A DNA stretch of 64,000 nucleotides, taken from NCBI GenBank assembly GCA_039602395.1, contig JBCNJP010000025.1, forward strand, positions 104,274,124 through 104,338,123. The letters run 5' to 3'. The stretch is from Deinandra increscens subsp. villosa (lineage: Eukaryota > Streptophyta > Magnoliopsida > Asterales > Asteraceae). Below are positions 1 to 11,663 of the stretch, piece after piece; positions within the stretch are counted from its first letter, which is position 1; the number at the start of each line of letters is the position of its first letter. Made by a program: the position numbers and the translations under genes. The notes under the pieces are model-generated. The model ran no database searches. It was given only the letters and a program-made list of their open reading frames with translations, and was not told where the DNA came from.

Positions 1-28
1 TTTATAGGATGTGTAGTGCATACACACT

Positions 29-319
29 CAGGGGCGGACCCACATAGAGCCCAGGGGTAGCGCCCGCTACCCCTGAACTTTTACCCCGACGTGCAAATTT
101 TTTTTTTTTATAGGTTTTCGGTTTTTCGCGACCCCTGAAACGAATTTTTCGCGACCCCTGGAAGAAATTTTATGGCTTTTACTTAAAATTATGATCAAAA
201 GTCTCTTAAAAATATGATTAAAAGCCCGTTAACTACCTAAAAAAATTTTTCGGGGGCGCTGCCCCCGAACCCACGTTAGTCCCCGCTACCCCTGATATTC
301 TTTCCTGGATCCGCCACTG
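29..319. mobile_element. hAT-type MITE with 8-bp target duplication
   Basis: A 291-bp non-coding element runs from CAGGGGCGGACCCA to an inverted end TGGATCCGCCACTG. It is flanked on both sides by the identical 8-mer TACACACT (21-28 and 320-327). Inverted ends starting CAG with an 8-bp duplication are the hallmark of hAT transposons. The inside holds GC-rich hairpin-forming stretches (the 'cccctg' runs near 60-160 and 250-295) and no reading frame, so it depends on a transposase supplied elsewhere. The perfect duplication suggests a fairly recent insertion. Confidence 0.85.
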
Positions 320-582
320 TACACACTTGTTTGACACTCTTGTAATTTTAAGCACCAACGAACCAAAGTTTTAGGAGGTAGTGCCCCTTGACAGAGGTTC
401 CAAAGGGGTGCCCCGTTTGGCAAGGTCCCAAACATGGTTCAAGGGACAGAGCTGAGAGCCCCTTAGAAAAGCCACGGAAAGTTACTTCATGTTTTCATGG
501 TTGATGAAAACATGGATGAATATAGAATGATCAATGATACCTAGCTTAGTGATAACTTGTTGTCATTGATAACTAGTTGTTA

Positions 583-891
583 TAGCACTCGCATCTGATT
601 CTCAATTTTTAAATTCATCCTTAAATTTTGAAGAAAATATTTAAAATATCTACTCCAACCCATTATCCATCCCTATATCCCACTTTTATATATTTAAAGA
701 AAACCAAACCCATTATTTTTAATTTGATATTGCACTATTCATTCTCCATATCTATTATTTTGTATTTTTTGTGAGTGGTAGAAAGACAATGGGATGTGGG
801 AGAATTTTAGAAAATGATGCATAAATTTAGAAAGAATTATTTTTTTAGTTAAATTATAAGGATGATGATGAAAAAATGGCTATGAATGCTC
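583..891. mobile_element. AT-rich MITE, family A (TIR near GAGCATTC)
   Basis: The right half ends in 'ttagttaaattataagga...gaatgctc', the same tail as the sequences ending near 5541 and 61632, so these are copies of one family. The left end TAGCACTCGCAT is a degenerate inverted match to the right end. TTA lies on both sides (580-582, 892-894), as expected for a Tourist/Harbinger-type 3-bp duplication. There is no coding capacity. Confidence 0.55.
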
Positions 892-893
892 TT

Positions 894-1743
894 AGCAGTA
901 ACTAAGATCAGTAACAACTGATCATGCAGGAGTAGCAACCGATCATCATTAGTAACTTGATCCAGAAGTACCAACTAAGCGATCAATAATGATATATAAG
1001 ACTCTCTCCATCGTAAGGCTAAAATCCCGTTCGTCCGGTGATGTGGCTATCCATGGGCGCCGCACACCAGACATGTGGCGTTGGGGGTCACTGTCCATGG
1101 GGTGTCCGTTCTTCTCTGTCCTTCTCATTGTGTGGCTTAAATTCTGTCCGTAGCTTGCTTTCTTTTTCTTTTTTCCTCACAAACACATTTTTAATATAAT
1201 ATCAAATAGGTAAATATGGAGTGTTTGTAGAAAGGACGACGTTGGGATAAAAATCTGTTTGTGGGAATGACAGTTCAAAGGTTGATATGGCTGGTGACTA
1301 AGACTGTTTGTGAAAAAGATAAACGTTTAGCGTTACGGACAATATAACTAAGTTACTATTGACAGAATTACTATTAACTATAGACAATTATAACTAATAT
1401 ACTCTTTCACTAAGAGTTATCATTTTAAATGTTGTAAATGTTTCCTAACATATAGAAGGAAAATATTTAGTTTATTTATACACATTAATGAAACACTTAT
1501 TTTTCATTAGAGATATAGTTCTATGTCATAAGAGTGTAAGAATAATTGCATCTCAAAATGAACATGATTAATAATAGGAGTTTGAGGATTGAGATATATG
1601 CTAAGGATATTAGGGGTGTGGTTAGTCATGAGTTTTGTCGGGCATGTATATTGACATAGTCGATGGGTTCTAGATAGTCCCCCACAATGAAGGGGGCTTC
1701 AAGTCCTGGGTGTGCTTTTAGGCCTAAACATATACACCTGGTC
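894..1743. other. Intergenic, no gene seen
   Basis: AT-rich sequence. A GC-rich patch at about 1013-1140 starts with TAAGGCTA and is probably another worn MITE end. No open frame or RNA gene is supported. Confidence 0.5.
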
Positions 1744-2007
1744 TAAGGCTATTCGTAATGGGGTGTTTTTGGGCTCCATAACGCCCCATATAACGCCCCG
1801 CCCCACTACGCTGGGGCGTTATGGTGCCCAAATTCGCCCCGGGCGTTAAGGATAAAACGCCGAAGAAGGGTTTAAAAGTAATGATTGTGGGGCGTTATAG
1901 GGGCTTTATCCACTACACCATAAAGCCCCATAAAGCCCCTTGTCCAGTCATCGTCCACATAACGGATAACGCCCCATTTAGGACTTTATCCACTACACTT
2001 AGCCTTA
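1744..2007. mobile_element. GC-rich MITE, family B (TIR TAAGGCTAT..GTARTGG)
   Basis: The stretch begins TAAGGCTATTCGTAATGG and ends CCACTACACTTAGCCTTA, which are inverted matches of each other. Inside are repeated 'aacgcccc' and 'ataaagcccc' blocks able to fold on themselves. A similar end (CCACTACGGATAGCCTTA) closes another GC-rich block near 51668, and a partial one (ACACCATAGCCTTA) lies near 30870, so this looks like a family. An open frame of 82 codons inside it is compositional. I could not define the target duplication. Confidence 0.5.
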
Positions 2008-3099
2008 GCAAATGTAGCCTTACAATTTCAGGTGTGTGGTGGGATATGATGGGGGTGGAGGCTCCATAGCGGTGTCGCAATTAGTTGTAGGGTCACATGA
2101 TTACTTTATTTTTTACCTTTAGTTAGTTTTACTCTAGAGTGTGTCTTGCATTATTTTTCGTTTATTAATTCATGTTACTCGAATACTCGGTTAATTGCTT
2201 TTCTTCTTGTATGCTATCTTATGTTTTATTGTTTTTACGCGTGCTTTCTTTTCTTACATGTTTACTAATGTCTCATAATATTGGATGGTTTCTTGCAGCC
2301 GGGGGTCTTGCTAGAACATGAACCACATCAGTACATCCCGAATTTGATGGTTAAACTCTAGTACGATGACGATATTGTATAGAAGATCCAGCGAAAAATA
2401 ACTCACCACCGTGATGTCTCTTCGTCCATTCTGATGGAGGTAAGTTGGTTTCTTATTCACCCTCCCCAAACCCAATTTTAATAAAATTTTATTTGGTGTC
2501 TTTGGTTTGATTATGACTTTTTGTTTTATCAGATTAAAATTTAATATCTACAAAATACTTTAATATAATAATAAGACTATGCATGGTTAAGAAAACAACC
2601 AGTATAAAAATAAGAAAAATAAAACTTTAATTGGGTCATGAGTTATAGGATAACGACAAAGCTCAATAACGAATTTGTTTCTTTTTTAATAGTTAAACCA
2701 TCGTAGCCGGATTTTGTAAAATTTAAACTAACATTTGTAGTCTAAGCATAGACATTGTCACTTCCAATAAAACAAGGGACCAAAATGTAACATTTTCCCC
2801 CCTTTTATACCTATATAGTCGTACATTTGCGTACTCTTCAAAATTCTATCAAACTCAGAGCATTCACAATAGGTTATGCAAATACATCCTATCTTTAAAA
2901 TTTAGAGAAAAAAAAAGAAAAAACTCTTAAAACTACACTCCATCAGGTTCCGTATAATAGGGTTTACTTTTAGGGAACCTAAATTAAATCTGCATAGATG
3001 CAGAAGCACCGTACGTTCTCCATCTTCTCCCCCCAACTATTCCCGCCTATTCTTCCCCTCTTTGCTACTCTTCCCTCCCAAAACAGCACCACAAAAAGC
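2008..3099. other. Intergenic; one exon-like scrap and a MITE end
   Basis: At 2299-2440 there is an exon-like piece between an acceptor (ttgcag) and a donor (gtaagt). Its best frame contains stops, so it is probably a relic of unknown origin. At 2857 the motif AGAGCATTCACAAT resembles the left terminal repeat of MITE family A. The stretch just upstream of 3100 is the likely promoter and 5' leader of the next gene. Confidence 0.35.
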
Positions 3100-3221
3100 C
3101 TAACTTTTTAGACAGAGAAAGTCAGATTGTTTGAGAGAAAGACAAGGAGTCGATCTTCTTCATCGCTACCAATAATTTAGGGCTTCCGGTGGTTGTCGTC
3201 GTCTCCGTTATCAATCACCGT

Positions 3222-3745
3222 GTAAGATACTTCTAGATTAATTGAATCTTTAAGTGGTTGGTTGCTTGCTTGTGATCGTTTTGTCTCTGTTAGGCTAATT
3301 GAATAGCGATGTTATTTGATTCATCATGGAATTGTGTATCTGATTTTTCATGAATTTTGGTCAAGTAGGAATTGTGATTGATCATTCAAAGAATCATTCT
3401 TTGTTTTCTTCATGCTTTTACTCCTTGATTACAATTTTGGTCAAGTAGGAATTGCGATTGATCATCCACTTTGTGTTCTACTTTTAGTCTTACTTTTTGT
3501 TATGCAAATTGGACATCAGAATAATGTGTTCTACTTGGTTCCACTTTGTGTTCTACTTTTAGTTCATGTATACCTTATAAACTATGAAACATTTAGTTCT
3601 ACTTTTTGTTGTGCAAATTGGTCATCAGATGTGTGTGTTTGGAACTTTCTGTTTAGTGTCACAGTTATGCTTTAGTTATGCAAATTGAAAATTGATTATG
3701 TTATAAATATAGCTTAATGTGGTTACAATTTCATTAATATTTCAG
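3222..3745 (+). other. Intron in the 5' leader of the Myb/SANT-like gene
   Basis: A donor (ccgt|gtaagat) at 3222 and an acceptor (atatttcag) ending at 3745 place an intron directly before the start codon at 3748. The intron carries internal direct repeats: the 'ggtcaagtaggaatt' block occurs twice (about 3359 and 3439), the 'ccactttgtgttctac' block twice (about 3466 and 3540) and the 'gcaaattgg.catcaga' block twice. The splice sites are inferred; no transcript evidence is available. Confidence 0.5.
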
Positions 3746-3747
3746 AT

Positions 3748-4755
3748 ATGGATTCACAATACCAAGGAGAAATGTCTTACACCGACCTATTTGACCAAGA
3801 TCTGCAATTCGGTCACACTTATGGTGGGCAAAATGAAACCTCACCGGTCAACCTTGAAGACTCTCAACCCTTATCAACAAACAATCCAACCAGTGTTAGA
3901 AAATCAATTAGGGGTGTGAACTTCACCATTGAAGAAGACAAGTTACTTGTCTCTGCGTGGCTAAATTGTACCCTTGATGCCATCCATGGAACAGATCAGA
4001 AACACGCTCAATATTGGGAAAAAATCTTTGAGTACTTTAAACAACATAAAGTAACAACAACTGATCGGACTATAAAGTCGTTAATACAACGATGGTCATT
4101 TATCCAAAAGGCTACAAATAAATTTTGTGCAAAAGTAGCTCAAGTTGAAGGGTTAAATCAAAGTGGCATGACCGAGCACGATAAGTTAGAGAAGGCAAAG
4201 ATGATGTACTCGTCACTAGAAAAAAGCAACTTCCAATTTGAGCATTGTTGGTACCTATTAAAGGATCAACCGAAGTGGCTTTTACACACCACAAAGGATG
4301 ATATAAAGAAAAGGAAGACAATTTTATCACCCTCTAGAAATGATTCAGTTTTTAATCTTGAGGCGGAGAATGTGACAGTGAATGAAGTTATTGAATTTGA
4401 CCGTCCAATGGGTAGGAAAGCTGAAAAACAAAAACGGAGGATGCAAGGCAAACAAGTAGAGGAAAATCTCCAACTCAAAAAGATGAAGTATACTCTTTTA
4501 GAGGAGTCTCGTGCTCAAGAAAAAGAGTTTTATCGTCTTAAGGCCGAGAAGATGGAGTATGACAAAGAGAAAGAGGAAAAAAAATTACTTCAAGAAGATG
4601 AAAGATTGAAGTTGGAGATAGAGAAAATGGAGCTTGCTAAGAAGGAATCGGATCAACGAGTTATGATGATGGATGTAAGTGTCATGCCAGAAATGCAAAG
4701 GTTATATTTCCAGGGACTCCAGAGGAAAATCATGATGGAACGTGGACATGTTTGA
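3748..4755 (+). CDS. Myb/SANT-like protein with NAM-associated C-terminal domain (Harbinger ORF1 type)
   Basis: An intact 335-residue open frame. Residues about 50-125 form a trihelix/SANT-like DNA-binding region: the segment starting RGVNFTIEEDKLLVSAW is the usual opening, with W residues also near 'QYWEKIF' and 'IQRWSFI'. Residues about 200-330 are the NAM-associated C-terminal region, with RPMGRKAEKQKRR followed by a long charged coiled coil rich in K and E. In plants this architecture is typical of the DNA-binding partner encoded by PIF/Harbinger (Ping/Pong-like) transposons and of the many free-standing copies, often mis-named 'glutathione S-transferase T3-like'. An intron lies in the leader. 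No transposase lies beside it; a broken one lies 57 kb away. It may be a domesticated gene or simply a surviving transposon ORF1; the sequence alone cannot decide. Confidence 0.8.
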   Translation: MDSQYQGEMSYTDLFDQDLQFGHTYGGQNETSPVNLEDSQPLSTNNPTSVRKSIRGVNFTIEEDKLLVSAWLNCTLDAIHGTDQKHAQYWEKIFEYFKQHKVTTTDRTIKSLIQRWSFIQKATNKFCAKVAQVEGLNQSGMTEHDKLEKAKMMYSSLEKSNFQFEHCWYLLKDQPKWLLHTTKDDIKKRKTILSPSRNDSVFNLEAENVTVNEVIEFDRPMGRKAEKQKRRMQGKQVEENLQLKKMKYTLLEESRAQEKEFYRLKAEKMEYDKEKEEKKLLQEDERLKLEIEKMELAKKESDQRVMMMDVSVMPEMQRLYFQGLQRKIMMERGHV

Positions 4756-5329
4756 AAACCAAGGACGGGTGCAATTGATTTTGAAGGTGATGCTCTTTTT
4801 TGTGACTGTTCTTTTTTAGCACACCATATATTCCATCGAACAGGTAGGTCTTCAAACTATAATTTAGCCTCATTTCGTAAGTGTTCTTGGTTTATGTAAT
4901 TTATGAATATAAGTCTATGTTTTTGATGTTCAAGGAATGCACACCATCTAAAGTTTCTGTTGTTGTAGTTGCTATTGCTGCACACCATCCATTCCATCAA
5001 ATGAAGTTGTTGTACACTTGTATGTCTACTTTTGTTTCAAGATTATTGCTTTTTGTTTAAGTTATCATACCATGAATTAGCATAATTGCTGCAATTCCAT
5101 ACGAATGCAATCTTTGTAATTGTTACTCTTATAATGATAAAAAGTATAAGGTTTCTTTAAACGTAATGTTTTTGCAAGATGTTAAACGAATATTAAAACG
5201 CTTCATCGACACAAGACATTCCTAATGATTTATATTTTTTACTACAAAATTCTCGTGTGACCCGACCCAGTACACCTGAAACTTGAAAAATATCCGATCA
5301 ACACCGATAAATTAGATAGTCAAGCTTTT
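4756..5329. other. 3' flank of the Myb/SANT-like gene, no further gene
   Basis: Probable 3' untranslated region followed by AT-rich spacer. The phrase 'gcacaccat..attccatc' is repeated at about 4818, 4938 and 4980, so a short sequence has been duplicated here. No coding frame is supported. Confidence 0.4.
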
Positions 5330-5541
5330 ATAAATTTGAAATCAACTTGATAATAAAATTATAATAAGACAAGATAGTTATTAGTTAAAATGAAAGAGAA
5401 AGAAATGATTAAAAAATATATAGAGATAAGGATGGAGAATGAGATGTGGAGGGGTTTTTGAAAACCTTTATAATTTAGAAATAAATGTGTTTTTTAGTTA
5501 AATTATAGAGATAGAGATGGAGAAGCCACTGTGAATGCTCT
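5330..5541. mobile_element. MITE family A copy abutting the DUF4408 gene
   Basis: The stretch carries the family A signature: 'agagataaggatggagaatgag', then 'ttagttaaattatagag', and the end 'gtgaatgctctc' at about 5531-5542. The left end is not recognisable, so it is truncated or diverged. It stops only about 55 bp before the start codon of the next gene, so promoter or leader sequence of that gene must lie in or beside it. Confidence 0.5.
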
Positions 5542-5595
5542 CACACACCCACATCTTGCAATCTTCAGCGTATAGACGGAACCGAAAGGTGAAAA

Positions 5596-6898
5596 ATGGG
5601 TTCTTCAACGTCACCACTTTCTGTAAGGATTCTCATAATCTCCACCGGCGTTTTATCGGCGGCTACGGCCATGAAGTTCTACTTCCCGGTGATATTAAAC
5701 TTCGCGTTCTACGACATACCTGTGATCTGGACGGTTATACTTTCCTGGCTCGAACCTCCCTATCTGTACGTCGTCATCAACGGCATCATCATCACAATCG
5801 TTGCTTCCTCACGCTTCCAGCATCACTACAATCACTACCACCACGATAATCGATCTCGATCATTGCTTAACGAAACGGCGAACTTCCTTCCGACGGACGA
5901 TCTGCCGTCGGAGTCGCCGCCGATGTTGATTCAACCGAGATTTGATGCTTTGGAACATCCGCCGGTAGCCTACGAGACGGAAATTAGGGGAACTGATGAG
6001 ATTGAACCTCCGGCGGTCGTCTACGAGACAGAATTTGAGTCTCCGGTGGTGTATGAGATTGAACCTCCGGTTGTAGATATTGAAACAGTACCGTCGAACG
6101 ATTTAGATGTAATTACATCTGAAGCTGAAGATAAATTTGTGATATCCAGATCTGCATCTAATTCATCGCAGCAGCGGCTGATGAACAGTCTTCCGGCGGA
6201 GCGGTTTCAATCGGATCTCACTTCGCCGGTGAGAGAGATGCCGCTTGTTAGTTCCAGATTTGCTCATCAACGGAGAATCGCAAAAGTCAATCCCGAAGGT
6301 ACTTTTCTTCCATAAAAATCATTTACTATTTTGAGTATTTTCATAAATAAAAAATTTATTTTGAATTTATAATTTTCGCAATTCCGGTATTTAATTTGAT
6401 TTCGCCGGTGACGGAAAACGCCGTGAGAACAATACGTAACGACGTCGTATTCGTATTCGTACAGGTGTGAGATCGCTAAGAGTATCGAAGCCGCGGAAGC
6501 ATGAGACGCTGGAGAGCACGTGGAAGACGATAACCGACGGCCGTCACATGCCGTTGAACAGACACCTCCGGAAATCGGACACCTTCGAAAACCACCCTCA
6601 CCACCACGCGCCGCCGTCGGATTTATACCCCGGCGAAGAAGGAGAGACAGATCACTCCGTGATGAACAAATCGGAAACGTTCAACGACCGTAGCGAGTAC
6701 CAGAACCACCGTATTTCGTCGTTGAAAAACGCATTGCCGCCATCTGGCGGGAAGCTGAGAAAAGAGGGATCGGCGAGTCACGACGAGTTGAATCGGCGAG
6801 TGGAAGCGTTCATAAAAAAGTTTAACGATGAGATGAGGCTACAGAGGCAGGAGTCGCTAAAGCGATACATGGACATGATCAACCGAGGGGCAGAATAG
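5596..6898 (+). CDS. DUF4408/DUF761 membrane-associated protein
   Basis: Two exons, 5596-6298 and 6465-6898, joined at a GT-AG intron that keeps frame (GGT split 1/2), giving about 378 residues. Residues about 10-65 hold two hydrophobic segments, the second with 'WLEPPYLYVVINGIIITIV', which is the DUF4408 N-terminal pattern. The middle is low-complexity and rich in P, E and V, with repeated 'PPVVYE'-like units at about residues 115-165. The last ~35 residues (DELNRRVEAFIKKFNDEM to QESLKRYMDMINRG) are the DUF761 C-terminal motif found in plant 'cotton fibre expressed' proteins. The function of the family is not known; a membrane-linked role is inferred from the hydrophobic N-terminus. The ATG was chosen because it opens the DUF4408 block directly. 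Confidence 0.85.
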
Positions 6899-7204
6899 GA
6901 ACCAAAAGCGACTTTCCGCTCTTTGAAGTTTGAACGGAAGGGAAGAAGACAAAAATGAAAAGGAAAAAAAGGAGATTTTTCTGGAAAGTTTGTTGTTATA
7001 TTTTTAATGGAAGAAAACAAGTTGTCAATTTCTTGGTTCAGAATGACTGGACTGGAGTATATGTTGATTTTTCTGTATAAAGTGTTGATTATGATATATA
7101 TTATTTTGAATTAACATGTAATTATTTGGACAAAAATATTTGACTCAAAGTTTATTTGTAATTTTGGGTAAATTAAGAGCAGCGTGGTCTGCCGTTCAAA
7201 AAAA

Positions 7205-7440
7205 AATTATGTAGTTATGATGGATGCATTAATACACTAAAAATGCGTCGCTATAAATGGTTCTTGTGTTTCTCTCTATTAAGTATTTTCGAGTTGAATT
7301 TGAAATATTAGATAACTTTGTGCGGGGACATGTGAAATCTTGTCAAGGGAGACTAAAAAAAAAATTGCTAAAAGAAAATGTAGTTATGAATGGATGCATT
7401 AAACTACTAAAAAATATGTGGCTATAAATTATTCTTATGG
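7205..7440. repeat. Two-copy direct repeat around 'tgtagttatga'
   Basis: A block of about 60 bp near 7208-7265 (tgtagttatgatggatgcat... gctataaat) recurs with about 80% identity near 7379-7435. The copies are about 170 bp apart in the same orientation. Origin unknown; probably an internal duplication in an old transposon. Confidence 0.5.
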
Positions 7441-8410
7441 TTCTCGACATTCATGTGATTTTAGAAAAATGATATCTATAACTATATTATCCATCGTAAA
7501 TGATTATTGTAACGGTTATATGCATCTTACAAGTGTTATGGCTTATTAAAAAGCATTATAAATCGATATCTTAAAAACTCTCCAAATGGAGACAAGACCA
7601 TAAGGGGAACAATGAGTCAAACCCGGGCCGAATCAGTCTGGAATCGAGGCGATTGGGCTGAAAAATAAGACTGCTGGTTGGGTCAGACCAAAATAACTTT
7701 TGAAATTGGGCCGATGGGTTTAGCGCTTTCTTTTAGTCAGATGGGCTGTGTAGATTATGCTGGGCCAAATGCAAAACTACATGTATTTTACGAGTTTGTT
7801 TAATTCAAAGCTTCGTATAGTTACAAAACATCTTGTTCCGTATTTTACACTGACGAACAATTAAAAAAAAATCATTTTTTAACATCCACCTCAATACCAA
7901 TCAATATTATCCGTTTTACTTATGAGTAGCTTATAAAATTGTTTTTGATTGCCTGGGTGAAACTTTTCTAAGGTTACCAATCTGCAGATTGTTACCAATC
8001 AAAGACACTAAATTGTGAAGTTTTTCTCTCATCCATTGTTAATACACCCCAAAATGCGTTGTTGATATATGAGCCTAGACATTCGCTACAAACCCAACAT
8101 CGTCTATGATTATACTTTGTCAAAATATGATAGTACAAACACTTAGTAAAATGCTTATAACAATTAATTTTCCATCAAAAAATTTGTTTAGTAAGGTTGT
8201 GCAACTCAAAGATGTAACATAATGCTTGATAGTATATACATAAATGTTGTATTGTAGTTTTGATACATACAACATAACAATGTATTATATAGCATCAAAC
8301 GAAAAATCTAATTTAATTATTTAATATTAAACAGTTCTCATATCTCTAATTTTACTTGCATGTACAATTCCCTTCAACCTAATTCAACTAGAACTTAAAA
8401 TTTAATTTAC

Positions 8411-8452
8411 ACTAGTAGATTTGTAACTCGTGCGTTGTCGTAGAGATAATTC
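8411..8452 (-). mobile_element. Degenerate Helitron-like 3' end
   Basis: Read on the minus strand, a GC-containing hairpin relic (ctctacgacaacgcacgag) is followed by about 10 bp and then CTAGT. Plant Helitrons end with such a hairpin a few bases before CTRR, with a T at the insertion site. The hairpin is worn and no other Helitron part is visible nearby. Confidence 0.35.
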
Positions 8453-9041
8453 GCATTGCTATAACGTTGCGTAAAGAAAACAAAGATAAAAACAGCTAAA
8501 TTCGTTGAGATGAGAAATAAAAATATTTATGTTACATGACTATATCTATAACACCACCTACTCAATACCAACTTATTTGCTAAACTCACACGACTATACA
8601 TATTAGACCAACCAATCATGTGGTAAATTTGTTACTATTAAATAAAAAAACAAAATAATGCAAAACAAAACAGAAAATATAATTAATATTCATTCCACGT
8701 GGCATTCACCAACGATGCCACGTAGCTAAATCCTATTGCATCCCATTTTATTGTTCATAATGAACATGTACTTTGTTTATCATATAATAATGTGATTTAA
8801 GTAGTGTACGGTATGCTCGTGATATGTTGCTGCATTTGAAGAACTATAGCATAGAAGCGAAAGGACCTTCAAAAACATATACTGTCAAGTGCTAAAGTGG
8901 TTGAAGAAATAAATGTGTGATGTTGCGAAAGGACCTTCAAACTATAGACATTGTATTTGAGCTAACCATAAAATAAAATTAGAGACATTGTTTTTTAGTT
9001 GACCATAAAATTAACTTCTACAAAGTAACAAGAACAAAAAA

Positions 9042-10300
9042 TGAAGGAATTCATACCTTTCCAAAGTGATTGCATATTATTTACTACCTCGGGATACAAA
9101 TTACATAAATGCATCCTATACAATAACTAGAATACAAAATCAATACATTAACAGTATTCTAGTATTACACCCCCGCAGTCGAAGCGAGAGGAGGTCGAAT
9201 GCTGAGACTGGATCGAAAATCCTCGAACAGTAGACGTGATAGGCCTTTGGTGAAGATATCCGCGATCTGAAAACGAGACGGGACTTGAAGAATGCGTACC
9301 TTGCCACGGTGAACCTGTTCGCGGACGAAATGAATATCTAGTTCTATATGCTTGGTTCGTTGGTGTTGAATCGGATTACTTGATAAGTAGATAGAGCTCA
9401 CATCGTCATGGTAGACTATAGAAGCACGAGACATGGGACGATGGAGCGCTAACAACAGATTTCGAAGCCATGACAATTCTGCAACAACATTCGCAATCCT
9501 ACGGTATTCTGGTTCGACATTGGAGCGAGATACGGTAGATTAGCGTTTAGAGGACCAAGAAATGAGGTTAGTACCAATGTATACGCAGTAGCCGGAGGTA
9601 GAACGACGCGTATCAGGGCAACCAACCCAGTCCGCATCAGTGTAAGCCAGGAGAGTGGAAGAAGAGGAGCTACCGAGCGTGAGGCCGTATTGAGAGGTGC
9701 CCTGAAGATAGCGAATGATTCGCTTGAACACATTCCAGTGATCGAGACGGGGATCATGCATGTGCATACAGATCTGCTGGACGGCATAAGTGATATTTGG
9801 TCGTGTGAAGGTGAGGTACTGAAGAGCCCGGCCAGACTGCGGTACAAAGTAGCATCATCGAAGGCAGGGCCAGCACCGACACTAAGCTTTGGATTCGTGT
9901 CGACGAGTGTGGCAACGACATTGCATGACTACATGCGGGCACGCTCCACAATATCCCGTGTATAAGCTGACTGAGAAAGGAACACCTGATCACCCTTACG
10001 AGTGACGACAATACCAAGGAAGTTAGATGGTGCCCCAAGGTCTTTCATCGCGAACTCACCAGAAAGAGATGCCATAATGTGAGACCGCAGAGAAGCAGGC
10101 GAGACGGTGAAAATGATATCATCCACATATATCAAAAGTGTGTATTTGTTAATGATACCATGAAGGAATTCACTGAGTTTGTAAGTGACTAGCATATTAT
10201 TTACTATCTCAAATATATAGGATATAAATTACATAAATACACCCTATATAATAACTAGAATACAAAATCAATACATAACATATTATAACAGTATTCTAGT
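9042..10300 (-). mobile_element. Shrunken Copia retrotransposon with ~130-bp terminal repeats
   Basis: The polymerase/RNase H remnant is bracketed by two direct repeats, 9042-9169 and about 10161-10300. Both start TGAAGGAATTCA on the plus strand and share the block 'gcatattatttact' through 'acagtattctagt'. On the minus strand the downstream repeat is preceded by a purine-rich GCGGGGGTGT, as expected for a polypurine tract before a 3' LTR. Gag, protease, integrase and the first part of RT are gone, so the left-over RT sits directly against the upstream repeat. A-rich sequence on both outer sides could be a target duplication but is not diagnostic. Confidence 0.6.
9165..10160 (-). pseudogene. 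Copia RT/RNase H fragment, frameshifted
   Basis: On the minus strand the remnant begins at the RT catalytic box (LLIYVDDIIF, about 10090-10145), followed by 'FAMKDLGAPSNFLGI'. After a frame break comes the RNase H region: 'RALQYLTFTRPNITYAVQQ', 'AYTDADWVGCPDTRRSTSGY', 'HIELDIHFVREQV', and 'PSRFQIADIFTKGL' near the C-terminus. At least three reading-frame disruptions separate these blocks, so it cannot encode a working enzyme. The motif order and the 'TADIFTKG' ending are specific to Copia-type pol. Confidence 0.9.
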
Positions 10301-11638
10301 CTATTAAAAAATATGCTATTCATCAACTTCTAATTACTTGCAGATGAAGCCCACAAAAATGATTTGAGACCAATCATAAAGTTTTTCCTAATCAACAATG
10401 AATCACTAGAAATCAAATCCTTCTCATTATCGATGTTAGAATTTTCAAATTGCTTGGATTGATATGAGAAGCATGGTGACACTTTTAGATTGAAATACTC
10501 AATTGACTCACTCGAAATTCAATCAGATACGACTTAGACATGAATCGAAGAACCACTAGTATTTGTGTATGTGAAAATTTTCAAACCAGAATCAGAATGT
10601 CGACCAGCAACAATCTTTGGGGGATGGCGTGTCATTAGATTATTGTCATAGCAGTTATCTATTTTGAAATTTGAATAAAATTGTCATATTTACACCATTT
10701 GGTCCTTCCGAAAATAATAATTCAATTTTCGACACAAATAAATTTCTGATGCATTTTTAATTAAGCAATTCAATCAAAATTTTCCAGCTCGACCCCAGCT
10801 AGGGGCGTTGTCCCCTTGGAACCCCCAATGAGGTTCCTTCCCATAATTATGATATCATAGATACAGGCGTGCACCCTGCACATCCGGACTTGCTCGATGT
10901 ATATCACAAGTCTTTTGTCATAGTCAACCTAATTTCACTATAATAACAACAATCAACGCACGATCTCGGTTTAGGAATTGGCTTGATACCTTAAAGAACC
11001 AGAAAAGGGGATCCCAAACCGAGGCGATTGACATGCACGAACTGATCTCACCAGATCTTATCGTTCGAAATCAAATCCACGTCAGCGACGACTTTAGAAA
11101 CATGGTTGTCATGTTTTCTAGGTACTTGAATAAAACACAAAAAGTAAGGGACGTCATGAAATTGAATCGACGAGTCGTGTGACAGAGGATGTTTATCGCA
11201 CTACCATGGTAAAATTAGTTTTTTTTTAATGACAAAGATAATTTTATAAAACTAGCCAAGAGCTAGAAAAGAAGTACAATGAAAGAAAGTTAAAATGATT
11301 TGGGTAAATTAGTTTCTTTTGTTGTAATCAAAACCCTAGTTAGAAAGATTTAATAGCCATTGTAAAATAATAAACCCAAAACAAAGACACGATTTTATAC
11401 TAAAAGCCCAAATCAACCTAACTTCAATGTAGAACAAACTCGCCGTGACTACAAGGAAAAAAAGCTTAAAGTAGAAAACCAGCAACTTTTATGATTTTCG
11501 CAAACGAGTGAATTTCGATGGACCAAAAGTAGAAAATGTAGTCTTTAAGAGAAGATACCCACTCACATTAAACACACACTACTATCTATGTATGTATGTA
11601 TCTATAGATGCAAGCAAACTATACATACCCTCCGAAGA
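10301..11638. other. Intergenic / upstream region of the VAL-type gene
   Basis: No gene is seen. A GC-rich patch at about 10785-10840 (ccccttggaaccccc) is a transposon-like scrap. The last few hundred bases are expected to hold the promoter of the B3 gene, but I could not single out a convincing TATA box. Confidence 0.4.
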
Positions 11639-11663
11639 CTCTCTCTCTCTCTCTCTCTCTCTC
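11639..11663. repeat. (CT)n microsatellite upstream of the B3 gene
   Basis: About 12 uninterrupted CT units lie 200 bp before the start codon at 11860. CT-rich tracts are common in plant leaders and core promoters, so this may lie in the 5' leader. Confidence 0.9.

Larger units (their letters stand above)
6899..9041. other. Intergenic, no intact gene
   Basis: 3' untranslated sequence to about 7140, then AT-rich spacer. It contains a direct repeat (listed separately) and a degenerate Helitron-like end near 8411. I see no coding frame supported by homology. Confidence 0.5.
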
